Source: Triplophysa rosa (Eukaryota > Chordata > Actinopteri > Cypriniformes > Nemacheilidae). Taken from it: a DNA stretch of 64,000 nt. The notes below the pieces were generated by a model. The model worked only from the letters and a program-made list of their open reading frames with translations. It was not told where the DNA came from and did no database searches. The position numbers were made by a program, and so were the translations under genes. Where the stretch lies: positions 21,934,834 to 21,998,833 of the forward strand of contig NC_079907.1 of the NCBI RefSeq assembly GCF_024868665.1, in the 5' to 3' direction. Of this stretch, positions 35,567-47,893 are shown piece by piece (the first letter of the stretch is position 1; each line of letters begins with the position of its first letter).

Positions 35567-37526
35567 TTAAAGGGATACTTCACCCAAATATGAAAATTCT
35601 GTCATCATTTACTCACCTTCGAGTTGTTCCAAATCTGTATAAGTGTCTTTGTTCTGATGAACACCAGGGCCGGATTACCCAATGGGCATTATGGGCACAG
35701 GCCCAGGGGCCCATGCGCGCTTGGGGCCCAGGCAAGGGTAAGAAAATTTCACATAACAGCGTTTACGCCAAATTCATTTGTGTGCGCACATTGAGGTGCA
35801 CACACAAAACATTGTTTCTGAATTAGAAAATCTGTCTTTTGATTTAGTCACTTTTACGAGCCATCTAGCGGCTTTTGTTCAGAAGAAGCACATAGTGACA
35901 AATCTATCCACTTCTTGGATAAACCTAAGCTTTTATTCAGTGGGAAAATGTCACCAGTGCTGTCCCGCGAGCGTGAGGTCTCTCTTTCCCGGCGCAGGGA
36001 TCCCTTCTCTCGGCGTCACTCTGTACAGTGAGTGGCAGGAAGAAGCACCACCGTACGACAGGTGACCCGTGAATAAAATGAGTACAAAACAGCGTTTCCA
36101 ACAACCTGTCACTGTTATCGACTGTTTGGATATATAAACACGAACAAATTTCATCCGTAAATATGCACATGGTTACCATGAGGCTGTGTGAAAGATCATA
36201 TAACTTTAGCCGAAATCACCGCTTTTTATTGTGAGTTGGATGATGTCGCGTCATGAACTGACAACACAAACTGAAAACACAGTATGTCAATGAGAACGGA
36301 TTTATTGTTGTAAACATGAGTTGATATACCCTCGCGGCTGTCTTAAATCTTAAAAGGTAAGCGTTTTTTACATTTATTTGGTGGTGCTTCCTTGCCATTT
36401 ATGAATTATTTTATATTGATATAATGTTGATCAGTAACTGCCCTACTTTACCAATATTAAGCCTTCATTATTAGATAATCCACAGTGCTTTTACATACAT
36501 TGCAAAATGATGACATACGCACACATATGATGATGTCGTAATATATAGGCTAAAGAATTATACTTATAATACTTGTTAATGCCGTTTACTGTAACACATT
36601 ACAGCTTAAATAAGAACGTGAGTCGCAAGGTGCTTGTTATACAAATAAAGTTTAACAAATAGACAAATTACTCTTGAAGTACAATCATTGACAAAGACTG
36701 CCCATTTATTCTTAGAAAGATAAAGATGAAAATATTTGAAAATTGCACTTAAGAATATTCTTAAAAACCTTCTGTAATTTATCTTAAGAAAGTTCTTATA
36801 TTTTCTCTTAAGAACAGTTTTGCATGTCCTGCATGTTTGTGTGTGAATTATGGAAGAATCTGATAGAACTGAATTGATAGAGGTGTGGTAGTGTGTGCTG
36901 CTTGCATATGCCAGTGAGTTACAGTATGCTGGGAAATGTCTTAATATTGTTGTTGCTGGTCCAGAAAAGCATTGTTGCAATCATGAGGTGTAAATCCTGT
37001 ATGATGGAGGATGTGTACAGGTGTTGATATAGTCCTTCAGGTTGTGATCATAGTTTGTAACTTGTCAATGTAATCCTGTAAAAGATAGAGGTGTTTATAG
37101 GCATGGTAGGCTAATTAAAAACTTTATTGTGTGCATGAGTATGTGGGGGGGGTCCATAAAACACTTGTGCCCAGGGGCCTCTGAATTCTTAATCCGGGCC
37201 TGATGAACACAGAGAAAGATATTTGGAAGAATGCTTGTAACCAAACATATCTTGCCCCCCATTGACTCCCATAGTAGGAAAAAATACTTTATCATTTTTT
37301 TGTTCTGTTGAACAGTTCAGTTCAGAAGACAGTTCAGTTCTGGGGCACTTTTGACTCCATTGTATTTTTTCCTACTATGGGAGTCAATGGGTGGGGGGAT
37401 CTGTCTTGTTACAAGCATTCTTCCAAATATCTTTCTCTGTGTTCATCAGAACAAAGACATGTATACAGATTTGGAACAACTCGATGGTGAGTAAATGATT
37501 CATTTTTGGGTGAAGTACCCCTTTAA
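35567..37526. mobile_element. GTTCACC-type foldback MITE split by a hAT insertion
   Basis: The left end is TTAAAGGGATACTTCACCCA (from 35567) and the right end GGGTGAAGTACCCCTTTAA. Removing the insertion at 35665-37202 and one copy of its duplication rejoins TTTGTTCTGATGAACAC to AGAGAAAGATATTTGGAAG, the family's usual wording. The right part holds a clean inner palindrome of CCCCATTGACTCCCATAGTA and TACTATGGGAGTCAATGGG. Pre-insertion length was about 415 bp. Confidence 0.9.
35665..37202. mobile_element. Non-autonomous hAT element (CAGGGCCGGATTA) with perfect 8-bp target duplication
   Basis: The left end CAGGGCCGGATTA and the right end TAATCCGGGCCTG are inverted with one mismatch. ATGAACAC is duplicated exactly at 35657-35664 and 37203-37210. 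Sub-termini hold GGGGCCCAGGC on the left and CCCAGGGGCC on the right. At 1,538 bp it has a central AT-rich body. Open frames at 35778-36065, 35937-36179 and 36606-36980 show no transposase motif. Confidence 0.92.
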
Positions 37527-38564
37527 ACACAGTCTTTCATAGTAAAATCTTTCTTAGTTCTCATATGCTAATTCAACTTAAAACGCAAACATTTACTTGT
37601 GAAAAGCATGTCATACAGAATTTCTTTTTGCTGTAGGCATTTTTGTGCGCTTTATCTCTTTCACAAAACCTATTCTAGTATACAGACAATGCAACAATCC
37701 TAACACAGTCTGTGTATATACACAACAATGCAAACTATAAAAGGCACAAAGTCCAGACTTTCTTCCATTCAGCCTGCGTTATAGTCCTGGAACTCGGGTC
37801 AGTGCCCTATGAATGTTTAAAGCCCGTTATCATCTACACCGCCTCAGTCTTTTCCGTTTCTCTGTTTCTCTTCATCCCCTCAGACGACTGTTGAGGTGGC
37901 CAGCGCCAATAGACAGCGTCATCTAATTAGCTACCATTTGAGCGCTGACATTTTCCCCCGCTGCTGGGACAAAGTGAATGAGTCAGATATCCGTGCGGCT
38001 CGAGGGCACGCGGGGAGAGACAAGGGCTGCGGTTTACCTGAAGGGGCGGCTTTAAATAAAGCATTTTAATATCAGCAGTCGGGCTGTCTTCGGCTTGTTG
38101 GGGATATGATATTTACGCCCATGCGGGTGGACTACATTAGCGCATCGCTACCTGACTAGAAGTGAGTGTTGCGGCAGTATACCAATGAGGATTAAGCACG
38201 CTTAATCATTTTAATTGGATCACCGGGCTGTATAAAATGATTAAATTAATGGGTGCTTTATCTCAATGCACCTATGTTTGGGTCTGTCTAGAGTATACGC
38301 ATGAATAGTCATTAGAACTGCAGGTGAATAATCGAAATTACAGGTTTAACATTCTATTGTGATTTGTAAGCAAGCGTTACTATCACTTTTAAACCCGTAC
38401 ATCTCAATATAAAACGTTTGTGCGTAACCTAGGGCAAGTATGTTATTAGGTTTCAAAGTATAGTCTTAAATAAATTGAGGTAAAAATCTGAGGTAAATCT
38501 GTGGAAAAAATGCTTAAACCAAAGGATGGATCTGCGAACAGAATATCTAGTGGGGGTGTTTGAC
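37527..38564. other. Intronic sequence; 37880-38240 is a candidate conserved segment
   Basis: The 37880-38240 part is non-repetitive and of balanced composition, with CATCTAATTAGCTACC, GATTAAGCACGCTTAATCAT and TTTTAATTGGATC motifs (homeodomain-like cores). Regulatory function is inference only. Confidence 0.4.
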
Positions 38565-38680
38565 ACCCTGGCAACCGCTGAGAAGCACCTCAAAAAACAA
38601 CCAGAAGCCTGTTGTAACCACATAGCAACACACTAAAAAAATCCATAACCATGTCAAGGGTCCAGAATAGCATATAAACT
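38565..38680. repeat. Degenerate CTAGCAACCAC-type repeat
   Basis: CACCCTGGCAACCGCTGAGA, AACAACCAGAAGCCTG, AACCACATAGCAACACA and CCATAACCATG recur at 20-30 bp spacing, the same phrase family as 29575-29770. Confidence 0.5.
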
Positions 38681-39003
38681 CTCATAGAAAGCATTAAAAT
38701 GACTAATGACTCATAACTAACCAACCTCGTAACAACCATTGTGGCATAGCATCAAGTTCGGAACTCAATAATTTGTGCTCCTGTTGTCAGAAGTTGTGAA
38801 TGGTACCAACACACCACTTTTCTGGGACCGTTTCGTTGGAGTACAATGGTACGGCATCAAAAGGGTGGGGCTGGACTTACTGCTGAACATTGATTGGTTG
38901 ACAGAGAATAGTCACTTGCGCGTGCTACAGGCAACTTTGTTTTTACGCCGGTTGCAGTTTTCCCGCATACACCAGGATCATCGAGTAAGGGTACCGTTGC
39001 ACC

Positions 39004-39362
39004 GCAAAAAATGACATTCTTACTAAGTGTCTTTGTCTTGTTTTGTAGTACAAATATCTAAACATTCTTAAATCAAAATACAATTACTTGACGAGAAAAG
39101 TGACCTAAGATATTTGGTCTTGTTTTATGAAAAATGATATAAGAATTAAGTAAGTTAGGTAAGTAGGTCAAACTAAATTCAAGTTGATTTTTCTCACCCC
39201 ATAGACAGATTTCTGTGCTTGTTTTTACATTATTTTTCATAAAACAAGACTAAACATCTTAGGTCACTTTTCTTGTCAAGTAATAGTATATTGATTGAAG
39301 AAGTTTTAGATATTTTCTGTAAAAACAAGACAAACATGCTTAGTAAGAATGTCATTTTTTGC
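39004..39362. mobile_element. Foldback MITE with GCAAAAAATGACATTCTTAC termini
   Basis: The left end GCAAAAAATGACATTCTTAC is exactly inverse to GTAAGAATGTCATTTTTTGC on the right. Pairing continues through TCTTTGTCTTGTTTT / AAAAACAAGACAAACATG and AAAAGTGACCTAAGAT / ATCTTAGGTCACTTTT. About 359 bp. It sits inside sequence (about 38795-39425) resembling another repeat, with GGTACC and GTGGAAACG motifs on both sides. Confidence 0.88.
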
Positions 39363-39425
39363 AGCGTGGCAGTGGAAACGCAAGCCAGATCAAGGTTTGC
39401 CGTCTCAAACCATACCACTGGAAAC

Positions 39426-41100
39426 GAACCATTACATCTTTCGAAAATATGAAATGGTAATATTCAACATTTCCCTTTGAGATACAGTATAGTAATTAAA
39501 ACTTTGTTTGACATACTTTTATGTAAATTTTCCATCTAAATCATTACGTTCAGTGATTAGTGGAAACTATCACACGTCGTGACAAATGTGGACCTTACTA
39601 TTTCATCAAAATAATTGTTTCTAGTTTGCATCATCAGGTTGAATTCTTAACCCCATTTATAGAATTATGAAACACGGTACGCACAAAGCAGATCATGCTT
39701 CTTTGTTCTCCGAATATTCTGCTGAATTAGCGTGAAGTGCATCAAACCTCCACCACTGACTGCATTTGTATATAATCTGTACAACAACTCTGTCCAAATC
39801 AATCTTTCTGACACCCAAACGGGCAAAACAAACGCCACCTCTCTGCCAAGCTCTGCCAGGCCTCAATTGGCCCATTATGTGCTTAATATTCGCTAACTAC
39901 CTTGTCATATTAGCATCAACGTACACTTGTAGTTGGAGCACTAATGATTTTGGAAAAGACGCCCTTGAATGTCAGCATGGCTTCTACCCCTAAACCTCCC
40001 GGCTCACAATAGCAAGCAGTCCAAAGACATTATTCAGGAAAAGAGGATTGGTTACGTGTGCAAAACAAGTGTAAGTGAATGTGACAGTACCACAGTTAAT
40101 CTCGTGCCTATGATTATGGGAGCTCAGCTGTAGATCTGGGGGGTGGATGGGATACGGGACGGGCAGTAGAAATGTCAACATCAGGGGACACAGTGTGTAC
40201 TGAAAGGGATTCACAAACACAAAAGAACGTTTTGGGGTTTGGATTTGCATTGACTTGATGAATGGCAGTTTAGTTGAACACTACAGCTGCAGTATACTAG
40301 CTGTCTGCTGTACACTAGGTGCTGACAGATTAGCTTAATGCATAAAAATGCCTAATGACTTACTGCAGAGAACATGACAACTCATGCTAATATATTAGTT
40401 GATGTTGTTTTTTATGTACCATTAAAATGTAGTTTATATGTTATATGAATATTTGCCTTATACAGTAACAACATTGCTGAAATGTTTGTTTTTTTAACTC
40501 GCAACTATAACATATACAAGAGAGCATTTGAAAGGGATTATTTACAACATCAGGTGGTTTTAACTAGTGAAGCAAGTTGTCGTTCGGACCAGATTTTGTT
40601 AGAAATTATGTCACAGATGGTCGTTTTTCGATTTCGAATGTAGTATGCCGTGCCCTTTAGTCTGTTGTTTAAACATCAGCACACTTTTCAACAATTTAAC
40701 TGAAGGTTTTATTCATATCCATCAATGCTATAGTAAAAACTGTGTAGGGAATCATTGCCATTCTTAAAGATTCTAGAAGAGAATATCCAATACAGCCATC
40801 TGACAATCTTTGATGTATGTGTATCCACCCCATAGTTTCCAACCATTTCATTTCTATGGGAAAACGAATAAATGTATGCACCGATATTGTTTATTTATTT
40901 ATTTTTATTTATTCAGTAACCGACTCCTCAGTCCAAACTCTGGTAAAATTGCACTGCAGATTCAGCATCAGCATAGAAAACACTGAAACACCTTATAAAC
41001 AAAGACCACTAGATATAAATAGAATGACAAATCAAAAATGTTTTCATAACCTAAAAACATAAGAGGGATCTGCCATGATTCGGCCCCAATTCACAGTGCT
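39426..41100. other. Intronic sequence, nothing recognised
   Basis: No gene, termini or tandem repeats were identified. The opposing open frames at 39693-40250 look like chance. Confidence 0.5.
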
Positions 41101-41122
41101 TGTGTGTGTGTGTGTGTGTGTG
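41101..41122. repeat. (TG)11 microsatellite
   Basis: Eleven uninterrupted TG units. Confidence 0.97.
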
Positions 41123-42984
41123 GACGATAGCACTCCAAAGATTAGCCAATACAAATCCACAGTTACTTAATTACAAAAATGACATCGGAAAGCAATTAAA
41201 TAGTCGATGTTGGATTAAAAAAGAGATAATGGATAAATTAAATTAGTTAAATGAATCCCTTTTGTTTAATTGAATGTATCAAAAAGCAAAACACTGAGAT
41301 CTTCATCAGGGAGTTTGCATTGAATAGAGCCCCTTTAGAAGATCCTTGAAGCCATTGTTGAGTGGTCTTTCATGTCTCTGTTTGTTCAGCATCGGAGTAA
41401 ATGACAGCGAGCGCTTCTTTATTACGAGCCCGGTGAACTGAGCTTTTGTTTATTTTCCTCTCAGACAGACAGATGCAGGTGTGAAGCCCATTAGCTGTCT
41501 GCTCCACCGTGCAGAGATTTTTCACGGGCTTTAAAGAAAGAGATGCGATCTGTAGAGGGTCATCGCATCATTACCTCTCATCCCTTCCTCCAAAATCGCT
41601 CCATCCCTGAGGGCATCAGCAGCAGATAGAGACAGCGTCGGAGAAATAAAAACGACACTGGTCAGAACGCTGGAGCCTTTCATTTCTAATACGGGTGTGT
41701 GACCCGAGTGCTCTTTTATGGAATCCTCTCACTTGATATGATCAATTCCAAATGTTAGCGGGGGCTGTTACTCTAATTTGAGGAGAATATTATCCTCCGG
41801 GGTGTGGAATGTCTGTTTTTGAATACTGAAAGTGAATTAATTAAATTATGTGGGAAGTCAAGAGAAGTGAAAGTGGGATATATAAGATTATGATTAAAAA
41901 AGAAAAGCAGGTAATCCTCGGTAGGAAAGTTTCCGCCTTACCGCTGTCTAATAAAAAAACCCTCTTATCTGGTGCTCTGCCTGCAAGCCATCATCTCCGT
42001 TAAACAAATTACGCCTGGACTTCCGCCTTGACATGATATAGCTTTTGATCATGCTGTCTGTCAAAACCAATGTTCCTCCGTTAAGGGACACCAAAAGCGA
42101 TAAGAGGTCTCGGCTAATTCTGAACAAGCATCATGGGAATAAAACCCTCCAACTGTTCTGTCTTGAATGAATATTAGATGTATTTATAACTAACTTCTAT
42201 CACTTCATCCACCTTCTCGAATGATTTTCTTCACTGAGCTAGTCACATTCTGGGATTGCATTTTCCCTGTAGGACACAATAATGTGCTCATTTTGACCTT
42301 CCATTTCTTGTGTGACGAATGAACCAGAAGTAATATCAGCCATGATTTTTTCCGTGATTTTATTTAATCATACTATCCAGTGTTTGGATTTTGAATGTAA
42401 AAAATCTGTTCTTTTTTGCTAAACAATAATGATGCAACAAAATGAAATCAAGCGGCAGAAATGTATCTTACTGCTTTTTAAAATAATTCATAATTTGTTT
42501 CACATACTGTAGTTTTTTTTTATGAAACAGTTATACACTGGTATAACTACTACTTCACAATTTAACAGCCATTTTTAAATAAATAAAACACTCCAAACAA
42601 ACAACATGTATTCTTTTAGTGTTTATCAAACCTTTAGTACTTTTTAAGAACTGACAGCATGTATTGATGAGGATGGCTCTTACTGTATGTTAATGATAAA
42701 CAGTGTCCAGATTGTTATGACTAAGCCGTCTGTCAGCTGTCTGCTAATTTACAGTGAAAGGAGTGAAATCTGTGACCGCTAAATGCCTCTTCATTCAGCC
42801 ATCAATTTAAAAGCTAAGTGAGTCCCGTTAGCTTTAGACGAAGTGATCGTGTGTAGACAGAAAATAGTCCCGAATTTCTATATTTATCCTAAGGCACATA
42901 ACTACCTGTATATTTTGTAATTTTATTTTAATTGGCAAAACTAAAAGGTCAACCATCAGTAAGCCATGGTCACCAGACATTATA
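41123..42984. other. Intronic sequence; 41380-42170 is a candidate conserved segment
   Basis: No repeat was recognised. The 41380-42170 part is unusually balanced and non-repetitive for this window (for example GCCCATTAGCTGTCTGCTCC and GGTCATCGCATCATTACC), with no long frame. It may be a conserved non-coding element, unproven. Confidence 0.35.
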
Positions 42985-43170
42985 TAGCCAACGTGATCTC
43001 ATGAGAATTCGTATGTATTTTGCGTAAAATGTGGTTCTATAAAACGTATATTTACTTGCGTTTGCACAAACACTAAAACGCAAAATACAGACGTATTTAC
43101 AGCATCTAAACGCACATAAAACGTTCATTATTTACATATGAACAACTTTACAGACTTACAAATGAATCCT
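42985..43170. mobile_element. Fragment of an ATCTCATGAGAATTCGTA repeat
   Basis: The opening AACGTGATCTCATGAGAATT then CGTATGTATTTTGCG is a phrase met repeatedly in cyprinid repeats. ACGTATATTTACTTGCGTTT is followed by the partly inverse AAACGCAAAATACAGACGTA. The far terminus is not identified. Confidence 0.45.
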
Positions 43171-43753
43171 TATGACTATCGTAATCGCAGCATTAACCTT
43201 TATTTTATTATATTGTATTTATTTGTCACATCAATGGCATTAGGTGTTCCATCGCATTTCTTAAAGTTTACTCATTTACTTATTATGAAATTATTTCGGT
43301 AATGTGTGATTTCTGCTCTTAAAATGAATCGTGCAATCGTTTAACCATTACTTATATTGTACTATTTGCTTTGTTTGCCATGGGACATTTTCCAACATGC
43401 TGTGACTGATAGTAGAACCTTAAAATACACAAAACATGCAAAATAATTACAAAAGGAATCAATTTTATTAATCACATGTAATATCTTCAGAATCCATTCG
43501 GTTATAAAACCATGGTCATTTTAAAATATCAAAAGTGATGTTTTTGGTTTGTTAAGCAGATGTTGACCCAGAAATACTGCCGTGTATGTTACATCAAGCT
43601 TATATGCTCATATGTTTTTAGTAAACTTAAATTTTAACATGTCATTTTAATGCTTTTATTTTACCCAGCGTGTTAAAAGCTAACACAGCTTCAGTTAGTT
43701 ATACAACAACATATCGAGATAACAACTTTGTGATCGGGCATTACAACTAAATT

Positions 43754-43784
43754 GCTTAGGACCCAACTAAATTGGGTCCTAAGC
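43754..43784. repeat. Perfect 13-bp hairpin
   Basis: GCTTAGGACCCAA, loop CTAAA, TTGGGTCCTAAGC. The stem has no mismatch. No repeat boundary was recognised around it. Confidence 0.9.
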
Positions 43785-44019
43785 AGACACAATTCACACG
43801 GCGACCGAATTTGTCATGACACCGGTGCTAACGCGCTCGTCACAAATTCAAAAGTTGCCGCCGACACGTAACTTTACGGCAGGTTTTACGGCAGGAAACT
43901 CGAACGCTCATTGGCTCTCGCCTGCTTCGTCACAGATTGCGACATGCCGTGTTTGTTTGTACTACATGCTTCTCAGTAAATTAGTAGGTTAGTTTGTGTT
44001 TATTCTTGTTTTACTCCAC

Positions 44020-44113
44020 CGTTGTGTGTCTGTATTTATGTAGCACTGTGGTTTTTCGTTCCACTGTACGTCCTCACATGTAGCGGAATGACAATAAAGC
44101 TCAACTTGAACTT
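44020..44113 (+). mobile_element. L2-like LINE 3' end
   Basis: TTTATGTAGCACTGTGGTTT, a CGTTCCACTGTACGT segment and AATGACAATAAAGCTCAACT followed by TTGAACTTG are typical wording of fish L2-like 3' ends. No reverse transcriptase lies upstream. The short tail repeats ACTTG. Confidence 0.65.
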
Positions 44114-44870
44114 GTTTGCCGAAGTGTGTTTGTAGGAGAAATGCGCGCTTTCACAGAGTGGATCAGGATAATAATCTGGATATTTTCAGCGATTAACAAC
44201 TTAAATTCTGCTCTGTTTCTCACACAAAACTGTTGCATTCCACCAGAGAGGACTGTGAACAAAATGTTGATCACTACTTTAGAAATCATTATTTAGAAAC
44301 AAATGAAAGACTTGAGAAATGAAGCTTATTCAGGTTTCTAGTAGGAAGACTCTACTGCCTCTAGCGGCCAGTCGATGAATTGCAGTTTAAATCACTTCCG
44401 TGTTGGTTTCACGAGAGAGACCGGAAGGTTGCCGCTTGGTTGGACATGATGAAGGACCTCATGAGACTGCTTGTTGTTGGGTAAATGTGATGAAGTAAGT
44501 GTTCTCAGTACAGTTTAAAAGTGCTAAATAAATTGAGCTTGTTTACAGTTTACTCTCTGCAGAATATCTATCTGATATTTGATTCAGATAGATATCTGAT
44601 CTGGTATGTGACTGATACGCGATTATATGCATGTACCGTCCTAATACTACCTGCATTGAAATAGGCCACTTGAGCGTTTTCTCTACTATGCAGAATGTAA
44701 ATGAATAAATCTCAAAGCACGGCAGTGACCCAAACTAAAACTAAGGCCACTGCGTTAATGCTTCTCAGCCAAAGCAATATCAATGTATCCTATTTGATAA
44801 TCGTTCAATGGAAGCTTGGGTTTCGGTAATATTTTTTCCCCTAAATGTTGCCACTATTGGTGTGCCAAGT
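44114..44870. other. Intronic sequence with possible MITE debris
   Basis: CTACTGCCTCTAGCGGCCAG near 44355 resembles the 'CTAGAGGGCG' phrase of TTAA MITEs, but no ends are visible. Confidence 0.35.
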
Positions 44871-44872
44871 GC

Positions 44873-44917
44873 TAATTATTAGGGTGGCATTTGCCACCCT
44901 TATAGCTACACTACTGA
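44873..44917. mobile_element. Possible hAT terminus with a tight hairpin
   Basis: AGGGTGGCATTTGCCACCCT is a hairpin with a 9-bp stem. It runs into TTATAGCTACACTACTG, whose reverse complement CAGTAGTGTAGCTATAA resembles hAT ends of the CAGTGGNGTAGCTATA type. The other end was not found. Confidence 0.4.
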
Positions 44918-47687
44918 TCGACAGCTGTCTTAGCTAATATTTGTGATCAATATGTTTAGACATCTGTTGCCGTTTAGCATATTTGAAACACTGCATGCAA
45001 ACTGCAACTCTGGACCTGTGATGTGCACTCTCACACCTGTATTCCTAGAGGGTGTTCATGACATGAGCCCAGCAAACATTCAGACATCACTAAGTCTGTG
45101 GAGGCTGTATCCCAGGGCTTCATTATCTCAACTCCTCTCATCTATATTTCAGCATTGGCAGGCATAAGGGGGACGTGTGCTAGCATATGAAAGGGTGAAT
45201 TTCCACATGAATTATTTTCTGGCTGAGATGCCTGTGGCACTGCGTGCGCAACATGATTCGGCTGTCGCCCGCTCTGAAGCAAATCCCTTGGAGGCACTCG
45301 TGCCTACATCAGTTCACAACTATGACATGTCGTAGGGCCTACATGACATCAGCTAAAATGTGGAAAATCTGGGTACCAAGATAGATGATTAATGATATGA
45401 GAGATTTATACATGGAAATTTGATGGCAATTTATAGATAGGGCGCATAGCCAGAGGATACAAAAACATTAACATAAATACAAACTAGCCATTGCCATTCA
45501 ACAGCCCTGACAGCGATTTATATACTGTAGCCCTACAGTTTAATTTCAATAGCATTTTTTTTTCCAAAGCACATTGTGGGGTATTCATCTGTTAGTATAG
45601 TTGAACTCCCAAATACACTGACACGTTAGTATGTGGTATTTAATGTAAAGGACTCATATTCTTTAGCCAACCTGACCAGTACTTGACCGGTGTAGCATGC
45701 CAGATCATGGTCGCATGCTACATCCTCCAACCCAGCTCCCACAGCCAACTGCAAAATGGAAAGCTGCGGCGTGTAAACTGCGACCAGCACCGATTTTGTG
45801 TTTGTGTTTGCATATGAACTGATTTGTATAACTACTTAAGTTAATCGGGTGGCACAGCAATACTGATAATGTGTGTAAATACGCCATTGGAAGGCTTAAT
45901 TTAGTGGGCACCATTATTTCCAATTCAAAGTTTGCCATTAACCTGACCGTCATGTCTTATCTGCATAAAATATTTATTAGCCTTTTATGGATTTCTCCAT
46001 GGCTAATTGCAAAACTAACATTCCTTCAGTGAAAAGAGAAAACGCAATGCCATATTAAGAGCCCAGGGGCCAATTACCAATTCACGGCTTACCAATTCAA
46101 GGCTGGAGCATCAATAGATCTTGTCCACTGATCTTGCCCCAGACACCCGTTCTGTCTAAAGCAATAGCCTTTGGACTCCATCAATAGAACAATCTCGTTT
46201 CCCATTTTTAGGCAGGAAATGGACATTCATGTGAGCTCCATGCATCCGTCTTAGCACAGATGGTTCCGCTTATCTCATCCAACAAACACTTAAGTTCATT
46301 GTAGAGAAGCAGTACTGGCCAATGGTGGAATTGGATTTTTCTTAATTCGTTGCATGGGACCATCTAGAGAAAAGCCCAGAGATGTCTCTCGAATCGGAGC
46401 AGCTCTGATCAGTGAGGGCCACCAAACATATTGAGCTGTTGCTTCTGCATCCGGGGCATCTATGGAACACAGGTGTCTGTTTTACCCATCGCCTCTCCCA
46501 GCATCATTTGTGCCGTCTATTGGACGATGAACATTGTCCGGCTCTGAACTCGACCTTTAACGTTGAAAAGGCTAACTTTTCTTGACTTCAGAGCTGCATA
46601 CAAATGTCCGCAGTGGATTTACAATAGAAACATAAGCCATCTACAATAAAAAAGGTTAAGTGCACATTAAAGACCAAGCAAAGTCATTTTGCCAATAACA
46701 CCCGAAGTGTGTTGTTAAAAATAACAGATGGAGGTACCTTCCAATGGATGTCAGAAAATAACTTTGCAAAGTTAAATGTCTATTCCTCTACCTAATCATT
46801 TAGTCCCTACTGGTTTTTAATCATATTTATTTGCCCCAAAATTAAAATTCTTTCATTTTTGGTCACCTTCATGTTGAAAATACTAAGGGCTGAGGCTGCC
46901 AAGCTCAAACTTTTCAAACTTAGCAATAAGTGCAAATTAGTATTTCATCTGAATGGGTTTACTAAACTTTCTTTCAGCAACTCAATATTGCCCAGCTTAT
47001 AATGTTTTATCCACAGAAACAGCCATGGTAATAATCTTAAAACCAATTAGTTGCAATGGATTAGACAAATAGCACTCATAATCTTTTGTCAGGATCCCCA
47101 AAGGCCCATGACTACTGCATCTGATCAAAGCACTTCCATCTCCTACAGTCAGCATTATCCTGTTGCCTGAAGAAACTTCTCATGGTCTTGATTATGCAGC
47201 CCTGCGGCTCCACATTTTCACTTTTACACTTTTACACAAATATGTGTTTAAATCCATAATTACATAAATGTATGTTCATTTACACACATTATTTTTATTG
47301 TATTACATTTAATGCTATTTACAGTAGTAGTCTTGTATAACAATATTTTCATGTTTTCAAATGTGAACGAGAAGCTTAGCTTGATAACTTCGTGTAGGCC
47401 TATAGCCAGTAACAAGTGACCCTCGTTCTAAAATCAGGTTTACCAAATGCAAAGAGAAATCAGCCAATTGTGACACCAACAGATTGTATGACAAAACAAG
47501 CCATCTATTCTCCTCGCAACACGCTGATGAAACACGACATTTTAATTCACTGGGGGTCAGTATGTACACTCTACAACTGTACACTGGAAACACATCTTTA
47601 AAGTCTACATGTCTCTTCCTATTAAATCTTGTTCGCACAAATGACTCGCTAGAATAGGTCAGAAATATTAATATAAAGAATAAAGAC
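44918..47687. other. Intronic sequence, nothing recognised
   Basis: No gene, repeat termini or tandem repeats. 46050-46500 has balanced composition and might be conserved, on weak grounds. Confidence 0.45.
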
Positions 47688-47893
47688 CAGGGGCCTCATG
47701 TACAAAGACTTGCGTTGATTCCATACAAAAACATTGCGTACGGACAAAGCTGTAAATGTGCGTACGCACAAAAAAACTCACGCCAGACATGAGGCTGGCG
47801 TGGAGGAACGCACATTCTCACGTTAATTTCAGCGTGAAAGCTGGCATACGCAAAGTTTTTGTGCATTTGCGGTGTTGATACATGAGGCCCCAG
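47688..47893. mobile_element. Short inverted-repeat MITE, CAGGGGCCTCATGTA termini
   Basis: The left end CAGGGGCCTCATGTACAAAG is mirrored by TTGATACATGAGGCCCCAG on the right. The interior has ACGCCAGACATGAGGCTGGC and multiple GCGTACG/GTACGC motifs. 206 bp. The termini suggest hAT, but no 8-bp duplication is evident. Confidence 0.78.

Noticed and set aside
36606..36980. 124-codon minus-strand open frame inside the hAT element, considered as a transposase remnant
   Set aside because: No hAT dimerisation motif, zinc finger or catalytic context; composition is simply AT-rich.
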